From Beta vulgaris subsp. vulgaris (Eukaryota; Streptophyta; Magnoliopsida; Caryophyllales; Amaranthaceae): a DNA stretch of 64,000 nt. Each line of letters opens with the position of its first letter. The stretch's first letter is position 1. A program made the position numbers and the translations under genes. Shown piece by piece: positions 22,869 to 34,469 of the stretch. The notes beneath the pieces were generated by a model. It had not been told where the DNA came from. It ran no database searches and saw nothing but the letters and a program-made list of their open reading frames with translations. The stretch is from the NCBI RefSeq assembly GCF_026745355.1, contig NC_079210.1, positions 4,838,784-4,902,783 on the forward strand, written 5' to 3'.

Positions 22869-24064
22869 TCATGCACTAACAGCTTCACCAGTCTTACTTG
22901 AGTCATCACCACCCACCTTATCTCCTGTTGTAACTTCTATTTCACTACTATTGTCCAGAACATTTAATGTATTATGTACTGGGACATCATACACTACATC
23001 AACATTAGCCTTCCTAGCATTCACAGCAATAAAAACGTTCTTATCCAGCACAACTTTCTTTTTCTGGACCCAAACTCTCCTCCCATTTCCTGTCCTACAT
23101 TCAGCAGCATCATGTCCATATCCAAAACATTTTAAGCATAGAATAGGACGCCATTCATACTCAATCTTCTGCTCCACCACAGAGCCATGCTCATTACAGA
23201 AAGTAACACTATCAAGAAGAGATTGTTGAACCCCTACTTCCACCGTAACATGAGCAAAAGCAAGCTTATCCTTGGACTTTGTAGCCTGATCCATCTTCAC
23301 CACAGTTGCTACAAGGCCAACTATCTTAAACAACCTTCGTTCCCGCAATATTTAAAAGGTAGACCAGGGAGTCTGATCCAGATAGGCACATTCCTTAATT
23401 CATTATTATCAACATTCATATCAGGATCCCAAATTTTGTAACCCGAGGTTTTTGGTCAAAAAATTGATACCAATCATTTGTAGCCTTCAAACTAGATTCA
23501 ACAATATCAAATCTCACGATGAAAATACCATGTCCATTTTGTCAATTCCTAGTTTCCCCCAAATCCTCCTAAAAAACCCCTCATAACCGTGAGAGGAGGA
23601 TTAGCTCCTAGCACATAACAAACTACAGCCGAGGACTAATATTCAACTTCATCTTGAATATCCTCATAGTCAATTATAGTTGTAGGATTTTGTAAGTTCA
23701 CCTAATTAGGAATGATTTCAGGTCTCGGAGCTTCCTCTTCCACTTCAGCAGCCCAAGACATTCGTCAAGGTGTATTGTCCGCCTTTGATCCACTCTGAAT
23801 AACATCAAGACATTCCAATAGCACAACCTTTTCCATTGAACGCTGAATCTGTTCCTCCATTGTTGGTGGTAGAATAACCTCTGTCACATCCTCCAAGCTA
23901 TTTTCATTAAGACCTTGTTTCTCCTTAATAGGACTAGGAATCTTCAATCCCGAAACACCAGTGACCTCATCAACTGATTTCGTCTTTTTCACCAACGACG
24001 ATGATGGTCCCGTCACTTTTCCTTTACCTTTCTGAGCACTCTTCTTCACACGACCTCTAGCCAT
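22869..24064 (-). pseudogene. LINE ORF1 (DUF4283-like and zinc knuckle), broken
   Basis: The frame begins at 24064 with a basic N terminus (MARGRVKKSAQKGKGK), breaks near 23765, and resumes through a DUF4283-like region ('NVPIWIRLPGLPFKYCG', about 23390-23340). The C-terminal frame (23348-22869) contains PILCLKCFGYGHDAAECR, a perfect CX2CX4HX4C zinc knuckle. ORF1 proteins bind the element's RNA. At least one frame change and several stops separate the parts. It is followed after about 90 bp by ORF2, as expected for an L1 lineage. Confidence 0.82.
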
Positions 24065-24110
24065 GGAGTCAACGTAGTTAAGACGAATCGCCTTACCATG
24101 CGCTCAGAGA

Positions 24111-25351
24111 GAGAGAGCGAAAAAAACGTGACTCATTTTTCGTATTGCCACATATAATTTCCATGCACCCTAAAACGATTAGTCTCGGTTGGTTCAATAA
24201 ACACATAAAAGACTACTTTTTTAGCGACAAATTATTAAGCGATCTATTTACAACTAGCAGGTTGCCCATATTATTTGATTTAGTTAGAACAATTTTTTAG
24301 GTCTTGATTAGTAATAATAACATGTCGGTGATAAAAGAAAATCATGCATAGAACAATCATAACAACTTGAATATTATATATACTAACTAAGACAAAAGGG
24401 GTTAGAATGTACAATAATAACGTTCATTTATTAATTATCTACATCATGACAAAAAAAATTGTTAGTAACTTCAAGGAAATAAAATGAAATGAATTATTCA
24501 AGGGCCCTCATGAGTATACCTATGTGGCTTAGGTCTGAGAGCGTAACGACCTTCGGGGAGAGCAATCTTGAAGCCAAAAATCGATGAAAGTAGGAACACA
24601 TGTGTGTTTGATTGTGTTTATTGTATTTGTTTAGTATGTGGAAGTATGAGATTATGAGCAAGAGTTCGGAGAATTAAAGTGTATGAGAATTATATTAAAA
24701 ATTATGCCTTTGATTCGGAAAATCAAGGTCTATTTATAGGAAAAACAAAAATGTGTGTCATGCGCTGGGTGTGCCAGGAGCAATACCCTGTGTGATGGAC
24801 GGTCACATGTGTCAGGCGCACATTGGTACGCCTAATGCAATACGACCAATAAGTCGCACACCCTTCGTACTCGTTTTTCGAAATGATCAAAAAGACACGC
24901 ATGACTCTGTGTGACACACAGAGCCACGTGTCAGGCGTAGGTTGGTGCGCCTGACACATTGCAACCAATGCGCTAGGAGCACAGCTTACGTCCAGCACAT
25001 GTTGCCAGGCTTTTTTTGTTAAACATATTTTTTAAGATTTCTTTTTATCCCTTGAAATCTGGAAATTTAATGTTATGGATTAAAAATCTTATTTCAATTA
25101 TTTCATAAAAATAATAAATAAAACAATTGGGATTTTGGGTTTGAAATATTTTAAATGGACTCAAAATATTTTAATGGGCTCAAAATACAGTAAATTATCA
25201 TGAATAAATAATTGGGCTTTGAAATACACTTTAATTTATTTTGGGTTGGCTCTTCGGGTTGATCTTTTGTCGGGTCGCGTCAACTAAAATCGCAGTATGT
25301 TTCACCATCAGACCCTTAAATGTGGAGACATGATTATGTGTCTACACTATT
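24111..25351 (-). mobile_element. Possible LTR of a Gypsy-like element
   Basis: On the minus strand the stretch starts TGTAGACACATAATCATG at 25351-25334. A TATA-like CCTATAAATAGACC follows at about 24742-24729, as in a U3-R boundary. No PBS, pol sequence or second LTR was found. Repeated GCGCCTGACACA-like words link it with 18000-18500 across the LINE. The assignment rests on style only. Confidence 0.35.
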
Positions 25352-25728
25352 AAACTAGTGGTTGTAATCTCACTTGCTTGCAATAAACCAATCAAATTAA
25401 GACTTTGAACTAAGAGGGAAAAAATCAGTCATGGCATTTTCTTCCTCCAATTTCTTACTAATATAATCAATATTTCCATGCTATGGGTGCAACTTTACAA
25501 CTCTAAAATGACACTTTCGAATTCTTATTTCTCACCTATTGAATTTACCATTGAAGCCATGTCAAAATTATGAAAAACACTCGAAGTGGTCGTCATTCCT
25601 CATGTAAAAATATATACCGAAGATCTCTAGTCATTCAATGGATCAATTTTAGATGTGACAACAAAGAAGAATAAATAATGAAAGTTATATTGTGTTGGCG
25701 GGTGCAAATATGAAAAGGTACCTACAAT
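25352..25728. other. Non-coding stretch before the hAT element
   Basis: No gene or repeat recognised. It is mostly AT-rich and ends at the 8-bp target duplication ATGAGGAG. Confidence 0.4.
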
Positions 25729-25754
25729 ATGAGGAGTAGAGGTGTCAAAAACTG

Positions 25755-26222
25755 GGCCGACCCACGGGTGAGCCCTCATGCGACCCAGACCCAACCTGTT
25801 CCGAGTCGAGAGTGGTCGGTTGGAAAGCCGACCCATTCCGACCCAGCATTCACCCGTGCCCAGTTTAACCCGTGGAATTAGTAACCCAACCTGAGTTGGG
25901 CCGACCCAGTTTTACCCGTACCCAGTTGCACCCGTGAATAACGACCTGACCCAACCTGTTTCCGACCCAAAATAACCCGCACCCAACTTCACCCGCCAAT
26001 GACCCAGTTAAACCCACCCAGTTATCACCCAACCCAGTTACCACCCAACCCAGTTGTGACCCAACCCAGCTATCACCAACCCAGTTGTGACCCAACCCAG
26101 CTATCACCGACCCAGTTGTGACCCAACTCAGCTATCACCGACCCAATTTCGACCCAACCCTGTTAGCACCCGACTCAACTAAACCCGACCCAATGCCATT
26201 CCGACCCAAGTAAACTCGACCC
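25755..26222 (+). repeat. GACCCAACCCAGTT minisatellite, left end of hAT
   Basis: Imperfect units of about 15-30 bp such as GACCCAACCCAGTTGTGACC alternate with 'ACCCAGCTATCACC'. The array starts just inside the left TIR. Translated frames give GVW/LGW repeats without biological meaning. Confidence 0.85.
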
Positions 26223-29219
26223 TACACCATTTATTTGTTTTTGGGATCGCAAATATTATTAAAAAAATAAAAAAAAATAGAATATACACATAGTTGCTAA
26301 TTTCAAGTATTTACAATTTAATGTTAAGCAAATAAACAACATTGTCATAAAAAAAATAATAAACAACATTAAATTAATAAACTATATTTTTTAATAACAT
26401 GATATTTCATACGTTTATTAAAAACTAAATATTATATAATTGATATAGTATGAAAGAGAGGCAAGTTATTTTTCTTTCACTCCTGCATTATTGACAAGCA
26501 AATACTAAACCTATTAGAATTATCACTATTAAATTAAAATCAAACCAAAATAATTACTTAAATTCATAAATCTTACTTAAATTAACCAACAAGTATCACT
26601 TGAATTAACTAACTAAATATCAAAATTACATAAAAACAATGATAAAAAACCAAAGAAAATAACATCACAAAAATTACAAAGAAATTAACATGAAATACAA
26701 AAGAAATCTAAATATTAATATAAAAATTAACAACTAAATTACAAAAAAAAAATACATAGAAAATAACAAAAATACACACCAAAATCTGAACCAATTTCAG
26801 GTATTCTAAGGAAAATCCGAAAATATAGACAAACCAAGCATAAATCTACAAATATCAAAGCAAATAAAAAAATATCACATTCGAACTTCATTAAATAAAT
26901 GTATAAATCTGGGTAAAATCCAAATTTACAATTACATTAGTTCATTGCAAAAATATAACAAGATCAAAAGTTACAAAAGAAAAAAAAAAGTTCAGTTAAT
27001 TTTACTAACATCTTAATCGAAGAAGAAAAATAGAATATTAAACAAGATGAAGAGAAGAGCAAAGAAGAAGAAAAAAATATATTAACAAGAATCGAAGAAG
27101 TGAAGATCTAAGACAAAAAAAAAAAAAAAGGAAAAGAAGAGGAAAAGTAATGGATGAAACGGTGCTTGAACGACCGCAATCGCGAACCCAACCTTGCGAT
27201 TCGTGCGATGAGGGCTGGGCGAGCGGTTCGTGCGACGAGGGCTGGGCGAGCGGTTCGCGTGACGAGGCTGGGCGAGTGGTGTGTGCGGGGGTGCGAAGGC
27301 TGGTCGAAGGTTTGTGCTAGTGATTTCTGCGAGGGCTTGTGCGACGAGCGTTGAATCGACACTGCTGGGGGCTGGGCAACGATGTTCGAAGGTTGTGGTG
27401 CGTGTGTGCGAGAGTTGCGTGCGAAGCTTGAAGGAGATTTACCATGAGAGGTGCATGAGAGAGAAAGTCGAAGGAGATCTACCATGAGAGGGAAGTATGA
27501 GTCGGTTGAGGGAGAAGTGAGAGTGAGGGAGGCTGAGGAATGAGGATGGGAAGGAGGGGGAGGGTTTAGGGTTAGAAAGGAATTTGATTCAATGGTTGGA
27601 TTTTGATCTTTCTCAAATCAATGGTCCTAATTCATATTCTTTGACATTATTTTTTAACCAATGAGAATTGAGAGTGGTCAATCACATGGATTGCTAACTT
27701 AATCAATGGTTGGATTTTCATCTTTTTAAAATCAATGGTATTTCCCTCAAACAAAAATAAATAGCCTAAAGTACTAATAAATTAGTATTGTATTTTGATA
27801 TTATTATGATTTGAGTTTCTAATTTCTAGTTCTAATATTATTAGTTTACTAACTTTAGAAATTACTAGTATTACTATAAATTAGAAACATTCAAAACTAA
27901 ATTAGTATTATTGATTTTTAAGAAATTATTTATCTAAATTTATAATTTAAAAATATGTGAACATGTTATATGCGGTAATTAGGGATTAATTTAATGTTAA
28001 CATGTAAGACGTAACACGGTAACAATTAGTCGATTATTGCCGATGGCTCGATAGTATGATTTAGGACTTAATGTCTTAATTATTGCATTTACAATTTAAA
28101 TTATGTCTTATTGTTGATACTTGCGTGCTACTGTGTTAACTTTGTAATATCACTATATGTTATCACTTTATCGATTATCAATTAATTAGTATTTTTATAC
28201 TTAGTAACAATTAACAACTTACGCCGTCTTGAATTAGCTAATCGACTTACATCGATACATCGATCTAATCCAATATTAACTTGTTTCAATTCAAATTAGA
28301 TGTTTTGAGTTTCAATATGAATTTAACTTAAAGACGATTAACTTAAATGAAACATTGTTATATTGAACCAATCTACTGAGTTATACGATTAACTTAGAGA
28401 CGATTAACTTAAAAAAACATAGTCACATTTACATGAAATTCGATCATGTTCATCCTCTACTAACATAGTGTTTGATTATGTATCATTTTCATATGATATA
28501 TTGACATATTCGATTAAGTGATAAGTGATTAACGTTGATCATTGTTAATTGTTAGTTGTTACTTGTTAGATGTTAGTTGTTACTTGTTACTTGAATACTT
28601 ATGCAATCATCAATAAGAATAACTAAATAAGTGAATAACTAATAGTAACTGATTCAGACTTGAGAGTGAGTAAGTCACTAACTAATAACAAAATGTTTAA
28701 GTTTAATAGTCTATTAACCCTAACACTATAAGTCTATAATAAATATCCTTATGGTTGTTAGTTGTTAGTTGTTACTCACTTACTTGTTAGATGTTAGTTG
28801 TTACTTGTTACTTGAATACATATGCAATCATGAATGAGAATAACTAAATAAGTAAATAACTAATGAGTGATACTTAGTAACTTAGGCAATAGACCAATTA
28901 CCAATAGCTAATAATGGTGAATGGCCCAATAATATAAGATTATAAGTATAACTTATAAGTTATAAGTCTTACTTTAGTAACATTTCAAATTAGTAATATA
29001 AGTATCAAACTATTAATGATTCAATGTATTATTAAAAAATTCACAACAATGACTCAATCACAATTCACAAATATCAGTATAATTACAGATTACTATAATA
29101 TACCACTATAAGTATAAAGTATAATGACTATAATCTATACCACAATATCACAATACGTCAATACCACATCCACATGTTATAAGTTTATAACAATCTCGAC
29201 CCAAATCAATACGCCACGG

Positions 29220-29945
29220 AGCCGCCGGTTCGATATTTAGTCGTTCCAAGTAATTCCGACCCAATTATTCCGATATCGATTTCTTTCGACCCAAGTAGCC
29301 CGAAAGCCGATTTATTCCGACCCAAGTAATTCCGAAAGCCGTATTATTCCAACCCAAGTTATTCCGATATCGATTTTTTCCGACTTAAGTAACCCGAAAG
29401 CCGATTTCTTCCGACCCAAGTAATTCCGAAACCCGATTTCTTTCGATCCAAGTTATTCCGATTTCGATTTTTTCCGACCCACGTGACCCGAAAACCGATT
29501 TCTTCCGACCCAAGTAATTCCAAAAGCCGAATTATTCCGACCCAAGTTATTCCGATATCGATTTCTTCCGACCCAAGTAACCCGAAAGCCGGTTTCTTCC
29601 GACCCAAGTAATTCCGAAACCGATTTCTTCCGACCCAAGTCATTCCGAAAGCCGATTTCTTCCGACCCAAGTTATTCCGAAAGCCGATTTCTTCCGACCC
29701 AAGTCATTCCGAAAGCCGATTTGGACCGACTTCACCTTATTCCATTCCGACCCAAATTCACCCAACCCAGATACCGGCCGACCCAGTCTCACCCGACTCA
29801 TTTCCGACCCAGTTCCGAGATCCTCTCACCCAGTTTCACCCGACCCAAGTTCACCCAACCCACCCAATTCCGACCCATGACACGGTGTCACCCAGATTAT
29901 TCCGACCCAGCTTGGGTCAACCCAAACCCAGCCAGTGACCCAGAT
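29220..29945 (+). repeat. TTCCGACCCAAGTAATTCCG minisatellite, right end of hAT
   Basis: Units of about 30 bp (TTCCGACCCAAGTAATTCCG plus AAAGCCGATTTC or ATATCGATTTC) repeat at least 14 times to about 29730, then grade into GACCCAGTTTCACCC units up to the right TIR. GACCCA lies on the plus strand in both arrays, so they are direct, not inverted, relative to each other. The 'GRKKS' frames are by-products of the repeat. Confidence 0.85.
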
Positions 29946-29964
29946 TGACACCTCTAATGAGGAG

Positions 29965-30430
29965 TTTGAGAAGGTTTCGATGCGAGGCAAACACGTGGAA
30001 GAATTATCATACTCTAGCAATGAGGAACTTTTTCTTTTCAATCATCTTAAGCACATGTAGTTCAAATATTATATATGCATTCAATATAAATAAAGTATTA
30101 TGCATATTCAATTCAAATACTAAAACCACATATTTCATAACCACATTTATCAGTTTCTATTCAATGCAACTGTGGGAATTAATAGAATTATCTGTAAACT
30201 CATTACGTTTGTGGGTTACTTCCTATGTTTATGTTTAGTATGTACCTTGTCCATGTCAATTAGGATGTGTATGCTTGGGAACTTTCATCTTGAGTGGTCT
30301 GGTTGTGGATGTGTAAGTATGATGTTTATTTGTTTTGGAAGGTTTTTGTGTTGTAAGCCCTATATATAAAGGATATAAGCTTGAGTTTAACTACACACAA
30401 TAATAGATTATTCAAACCTAATAGTATGTA
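29965..30430. other. Unassigned DNA between hAT and retroelement leader
   Basis: 'TTTGAGAAGGTTTCGATGCG' directly follows the target duplication, so this was the pre-insertion locus. No protein match or RNA gene is recognised. Confidence 0.35.
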
Positions 30431-30620
30431 TCCTCTCCCCTTTTTTCTCTTCTATCTCTCCTCTTTCAGAAAACCCTAATTTTTAACTAGGGGCTACCGC
30501 CACCCATCAGGGAGGTAGTAAGCCCTTTGTTCCTTTTCTTACTAGTTTAAACGTTATTGTTTCTAATAAACTTCAATTTCTCTCTAGTGAGAGATTTTCA
30601 ACCCATATATTGGGATATAT
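30431..30620 (+). mobile_element. Retroelement-type 5' leader fragment with stem-loop
   Basis: A pyrimidine-rich leader (CTCCCCTTTTTTCTCTTC), then AACCCTAATTTTTAACTAG, then GGGGCTACC...GGTAGTAAGCCC, a stem-loop. The same arrangement occurs on the minus strand at 52595-52760. It looks like the start of a poly(A)-type or LTR-type retroelement, cut at 30621 by a CACTA end. Confidence 0.35.
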
Positions 30621-30745
30621 CACTAGGAAAAAAAGGAAGGGCTGTGCTGGAAGGGCTGTGTTTTCTTCAAAACGCAGCCCTTCTTTTTTGAAGCGATGCG
30701 GTTTTAAAAAAAACCGCAGTCCTTTCCCAGAAGGGCTGCGGTTAA
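30621..30745 (+). mobile_element. CACTA (En/Spm) 5' terminus with subterminal repeats
   Basis: CACTAGGAAAAAAAGG is followed by at least six direct or inverted copies of AAGGGCTG(C/T)G(G/T)TT, for example AACGCAGCCCTTC and AGAAGGGCTGCGGTT. Short inverted subterminal units behind a CACTA start are the signature of the superfamily. The matching end and a 3-bp target duplication were not located, so the downstream extent is unknown. Minus-strand peptides at 30770-31150 (such as IGKVVDIDLGSYKLL) might be its exons but are unidentified. Confidence 0.6.
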
Positions 30746-32030
30746 CTAGAAAACTCGATTTGTTTATCACGTAGCAGAATGCTTATAGTACCAATTGTAT
30801 CCTCAATCGTAACGACAAATGGTAAGCTGAATGAATTCAATAACTTGTAACTTCCTAGATCAATATCAACTACCTTCCCAATAAGCCTAATTAGTTGATT
30901 CTACACGCATTACATTGAAAATATAAATAAGATAATGTCATCAATTGTAATTATTTATAATGTAAAGAAATATTGAAATGTAACCATACAAAAGATAATA
31001 TAAAAAAATTACTAAACTCGCATTGTTAATTTTCACGAAATTTACTATAGTTGAACGTTTCGCATTAATTATCCTTAGAGTGCGTGTAATTGGTAGTTGG
31101 CACTGGGTTATGAACTTAGCTTTCTCTCGAACATAATGGTCGTTCTTAAACCTGTCAACGTAGTTATTGAAGCTAAAACATATTCAAGCAAAATGAGCAC
31201 AAATATAATAATGATGAATTATGAACTTTAAATTAAATAGGTTTGACATTACTAGTTTATCAAAATAGATGATTTTTTAGTCCGATGTCGTATATAAATA
31301 TTGGATTTCTTTGTACTTTGCAAGTAAGCACCTAAAATAACATAGGAAAAAATTAATAAAATTTCGAATAACAATGGTTATTGTTAAATTAACAATGAAT
31401 AAAATAACAATATGAAAATACAATACCTTCATCAGTTCGTACACATAATCCACATGCTAGAATACAAATTGGTTCATTTATAGATTCCTTTAATGCAATT
31501 AATTGGCTACTGAGCTTGATCTTCATAGCTATATAACTTTTTTTTTAAAAATAACACGACATACAATTAATATCAGTTCAAAATATATTCGTAATGTTAA
31601 AAAAAGATTATTTCAATATGTAGTTATGTATATAATACCTTTCATCTATAATTATTTAATTCTCCACTCCGAATTGAAAGGATAATTCCAAATACATCTG
31701 AAATAATATAAAATAATATTTTAATTACATTAATTTAAGCAATTATTGAGAATATTGACTACTACTATGAATTGAACCAACATAAATGAATATACATTAC
31801 CTACTATTTTATTGTTCTCGTGTTGTGAATTATCATAGATCGAGGCTAACTGCGATCTATTGGTCTTCGATGAACAATCATTCTTACTTGTAATGAAAAG
31901 CCTCATAAATAAGTTTTAAAAATCCGAAAAAATACAAAATGATTCCAAGTTGAATGACTTGTGTTTGTACTCCATTTTTTTTGATTTATAACAATTACGT
32001 AGTATGTGAATTGGAATCCCTTAATAAATA
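30746..32030. other. AT-rich DNA, possible CACTA interior
   Basis: Two minus-strand segments (about 30905-30770 and 31165-31025) lack stops and have AG-type acceptors before them, hinting at exons. I do not recognise the protein. The rest is AT-rich with no visible gene. Confidence 0.3.
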
Positions 32031-32527
32031 CTAGAATTTTTTTCACGCGATGCGTGCTTGAATTTTTCTTCGAAACAGAAACTCGATTTTCTTCGGCATA
32101 AGAGTCAAAATTTGAACATTAGACATACGAAGTATGATTGTTTTTAGTTGCAAAATTTGATTAGTTTAGTTTATGTCACTTAAGTCTCTCATCATTCTTT
32201 TTTTTTTCACTTTTCAAAGTTAAATTCTATGAACAAAATAAAAATTTATTGAATTTATTTATGATTTCTAATATTATAATTTTTTAGTTGATTTTTGAAT
32301 TAAGTACAGTACTTCATAAATTGTAAAGAAAGTGGACACTTTGATTTCCAGTCAATTTTTTCATAGGTAGTAGTTTGTGAGTGATTGTTATAATTATATT
32401 TTTTGTATTTTTGTTTGAATCCCCATTTGATTTGAAAGTGAATTTGTAATTTAGAATGGGAAGGGGGTAACATAGTCTCTTCATTTGGGGACACCATAGC
32501 TCCCCCCCTTCTCTTATATAATAGAGA
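32031..32527 (-). mobile_element. Non-autonomous Helitron
   Basis: On the minus strand it starts TCTCTATTATATAAGAG after an A, and ends with the hairpin CACGC-ATC-GCGTG, a short A/T tract and CTAG before a T. A-TC...CTAG-T with a 3' hairpin about 8 nt from the end is the Helitron structure. At 497 bp, without Rep/helicase, it is non-autonomous. It has no terminal inverted repeats and no target duplication, as expected. Confidence 0.82.
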
Positions 32528-33103
32528 TATGTTATACTTTAATTCTTGAATGATATTTTACATAAACCTTTGTACCTTGATGATTAATAGCTCTTATATA
32601 ATAGAAAAAGATAATTCCAAATATATGTAAATTTTTTATTATATATAGGAAACGCTATAAAGAAAGTAAATAATTTTTTTCCTTGTCTAACTTCTGAATT
32701 CTGATTTCACTAAAAATACAACTCTATTTTTTATCATGGCCCACCATTAATTGTGAATGGTTCTTGAGAATAGTGATTTGTAAGTAAATTTTTGTAAATG
32801 TTTTTGTATGTATTGACGTTCTAGGTTATTAGTTTTAGTTTGTATGTTAATTTTAAGTTTTAATAAAGTTTCCTGATTATTTGAGTGATTTGCGTGAGTT
32901 TCTCAATGTATGAGTAGTTTGTAAAGTTTCTTCCTTTAAGTGATTTGTGAGTGAGTGTGTGTTGTAAATTAATTTTCGGTAGTTTTCTTTGAGTGCCTAT
33001 TTTGATTTTGACAATCCTTTTGTAATTTAGAAAGGGAAGGGGGGCAAAATAGGCATTTCAAAAGAGGACACCATTGCTCCCCCCTTTCCTTATATAATAG
33101 AGA
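32528..33103 (-). mobile_element. Second Helitron 5' end, lacking its own 3' end
   Basis: TCTCTATTATATAAGGAAAG at 33103 downward repeats the start of the neighbouring Helitron, including the following GGGGGGAGC.ATGGTGTCC. No hairpin plus CTAG terminator occurs before the next Helitron start at 32527. It is either truncated, or both starts share the 3' end at 32031. Confidence 0.65.
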
Positions 33104-34440
33104 TATAACTTGATAGCTTTAGCATGATCCAAGATATAAAATAATAGATCACATGATTAGATAAATGGAATTCAAAATATTTTTAGAACTTTTCCTTTAT
33201 AGCATATGATGAATACGTTATGAATCACCTATCATTTTTAGAAGATAACTAATATGAAACATGATTATATTCTTGAAGATTTTGTTAGTTTCCTTTTCAA
33301 ACTGAGATAACATTTTTATACGAAATTATGAATAAATGTATACAATGGTAAAACAATCAGTAGTTATTCATAAAATCGTGAAATACATATTTATAAATAA
33401 AGCCGATTATTATGTATTAGTTTAAAATTTCATATCACAAAATGACTGAAATTATCATTCAATAAATAACAATATTTGTTAATAAATAGTAAATCGTATA
33501 TTGTAGTAAATCGTAATTGTAAAGTAGTATAAGAACAATAACTAAAAACTTCGAAACATATTTTAAATTGATGTTAAGAAAGATACAATAAGGCAGTCTA
33601 AGAACAAATATAATACAAGTAATAACAACAAACATTATCAAATAAAACATAAGCCACAACTAAAATAAATCCACCCATATCTTGGGTTTTATCTTTCTTC
33701 ATATGAGAGTTTGGAGACTTTATTTTTTTTGTTTTTTGCGTGATTCTAGAGATTGATTTTTTGATCGAAATTTTTCCGGGGTTGCAATAGATATCAGTAC
33801 TTTGTTTACAATCCCTTGAATTTAATCCAGTTCTACTTCAAAGCTACAAAAGATCGACAGACGCTCTTATGTAGAAGGTTGTATCAGACAACAATGTGAA
33901 AGTCGAGGGTTTTCAGAATTGTTATATTTCTTCAAAGATCATGGTTTTGCCATATTAGAGTTGTATTTACTTCATTTTGATATGTATACGTTAGTTTTGA
34001 CTTCTATTGTAGATATCGTATACATACCAAAATGAAAAAAAAAATATGAATTAATTTTAAATTAAAATGAAATTAAAAATGAATTGATTTATTTTAAATT
34101 AAAATTAAAAATGAATTAATTTATTTTAATTTAAAATTAATTCATATTAATTTATTTTTTATTTTATTTTATTTTATTTTAATTTATAATTTCAAAAGAT
34201 ACACACATCAATATATTATCCTTCCATTTTTTTTCCTACTTTATTCCATTGGAAATGAAACCACAAACTTCCTTCTTGGTATTCATGATATTCATATGTT
34301 TTATTTTAGTTTCTTTTTCTATTATGGATCCCAAAAATAAAACAAATCAGAGATGGTGTTTGTTCTTGAAATTTGATCCCCCGCCATACTCCACCTTGAA
34401 TATTGTTTGTTCTCAATATTGATAAAGCTAATTCAAAGAG
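33104..34440. other. AT-rich DNA without recognisable gene
   Basis: The segment includes alternating AAATTAAAATT/ATTTTATTTT runs (34040-34190), which are locally self-complementary. The last part may belong to the MULE-OTU element that follows. Confidence 0.35.
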
Positions 34441-34469
34441 AGCTTGCAAGAATATTTAAGATGGATTGA

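Larger units (their letters stand above)
19298..24110 (-). mobile_element. L1-type LINE, near full length, decayed
   Basis: Reading on the minus strand: ORF1 (24064 to 22869), ORF2 (about 22780 to 19665), a 3' tail with TTTACC and a run of about 11 A at 19298-19308. The order of RNA-binding ORF1, endonuclease, reverse transcriptase and C-terminal zinc region is complete. Both ORFs carry many stops and frameshifts, so it is immobile. The words CCACATGTA near the poly(A) and CCACATATA near 24149 might be the remains of a target duplication, but this is weak. Confidence 0.88.
25737..29956. mobile_element. 4.2-kb non-autonomous hAT element with perfect 8-bp target duplication
   Basis: Both ends read TAGAGGTGTCAA (inverted), a typical hAT terminus. 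ATGAGGAG flanks both sides (25729-25736 and 29957-29964). No hAT transposase, BED finger or dimerisation domain can be read inside. The interior holds a GACCCA-based minisatellite next to each end, an AT-rich centre, GC-rich tandem units (GTGCGACGAGGGCTGGGCG) at about 27200-27290, and repeats of GTTAGTTGTTACTTG near 28540-28640 and 28750-28820. It therefore looks like an expanded, non-coding member dependent on an autonomous hAT elsewhere. Confidence 0.93.

Noticed and set aside
22102..23441. Plus-strand frames across the LINE
   Set aside because: Shadows of the minus-strand LINE ORFs, which match known motifs.
27108..27487. Ser/Arg-rich frames at 27.1-27.5 kb as a gene
   Set aside because: They span GC-rich tandem units within the hAT element and are open on both strands.
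29359..29670. GRKKS repeat frame
   Set aside because: Minisatellite by-product inside the hAT element.
29220..29730. CRISPR array
   Set aside because: Units are degenerate, contiguous and without unique spacers; the context is a plant transposon.
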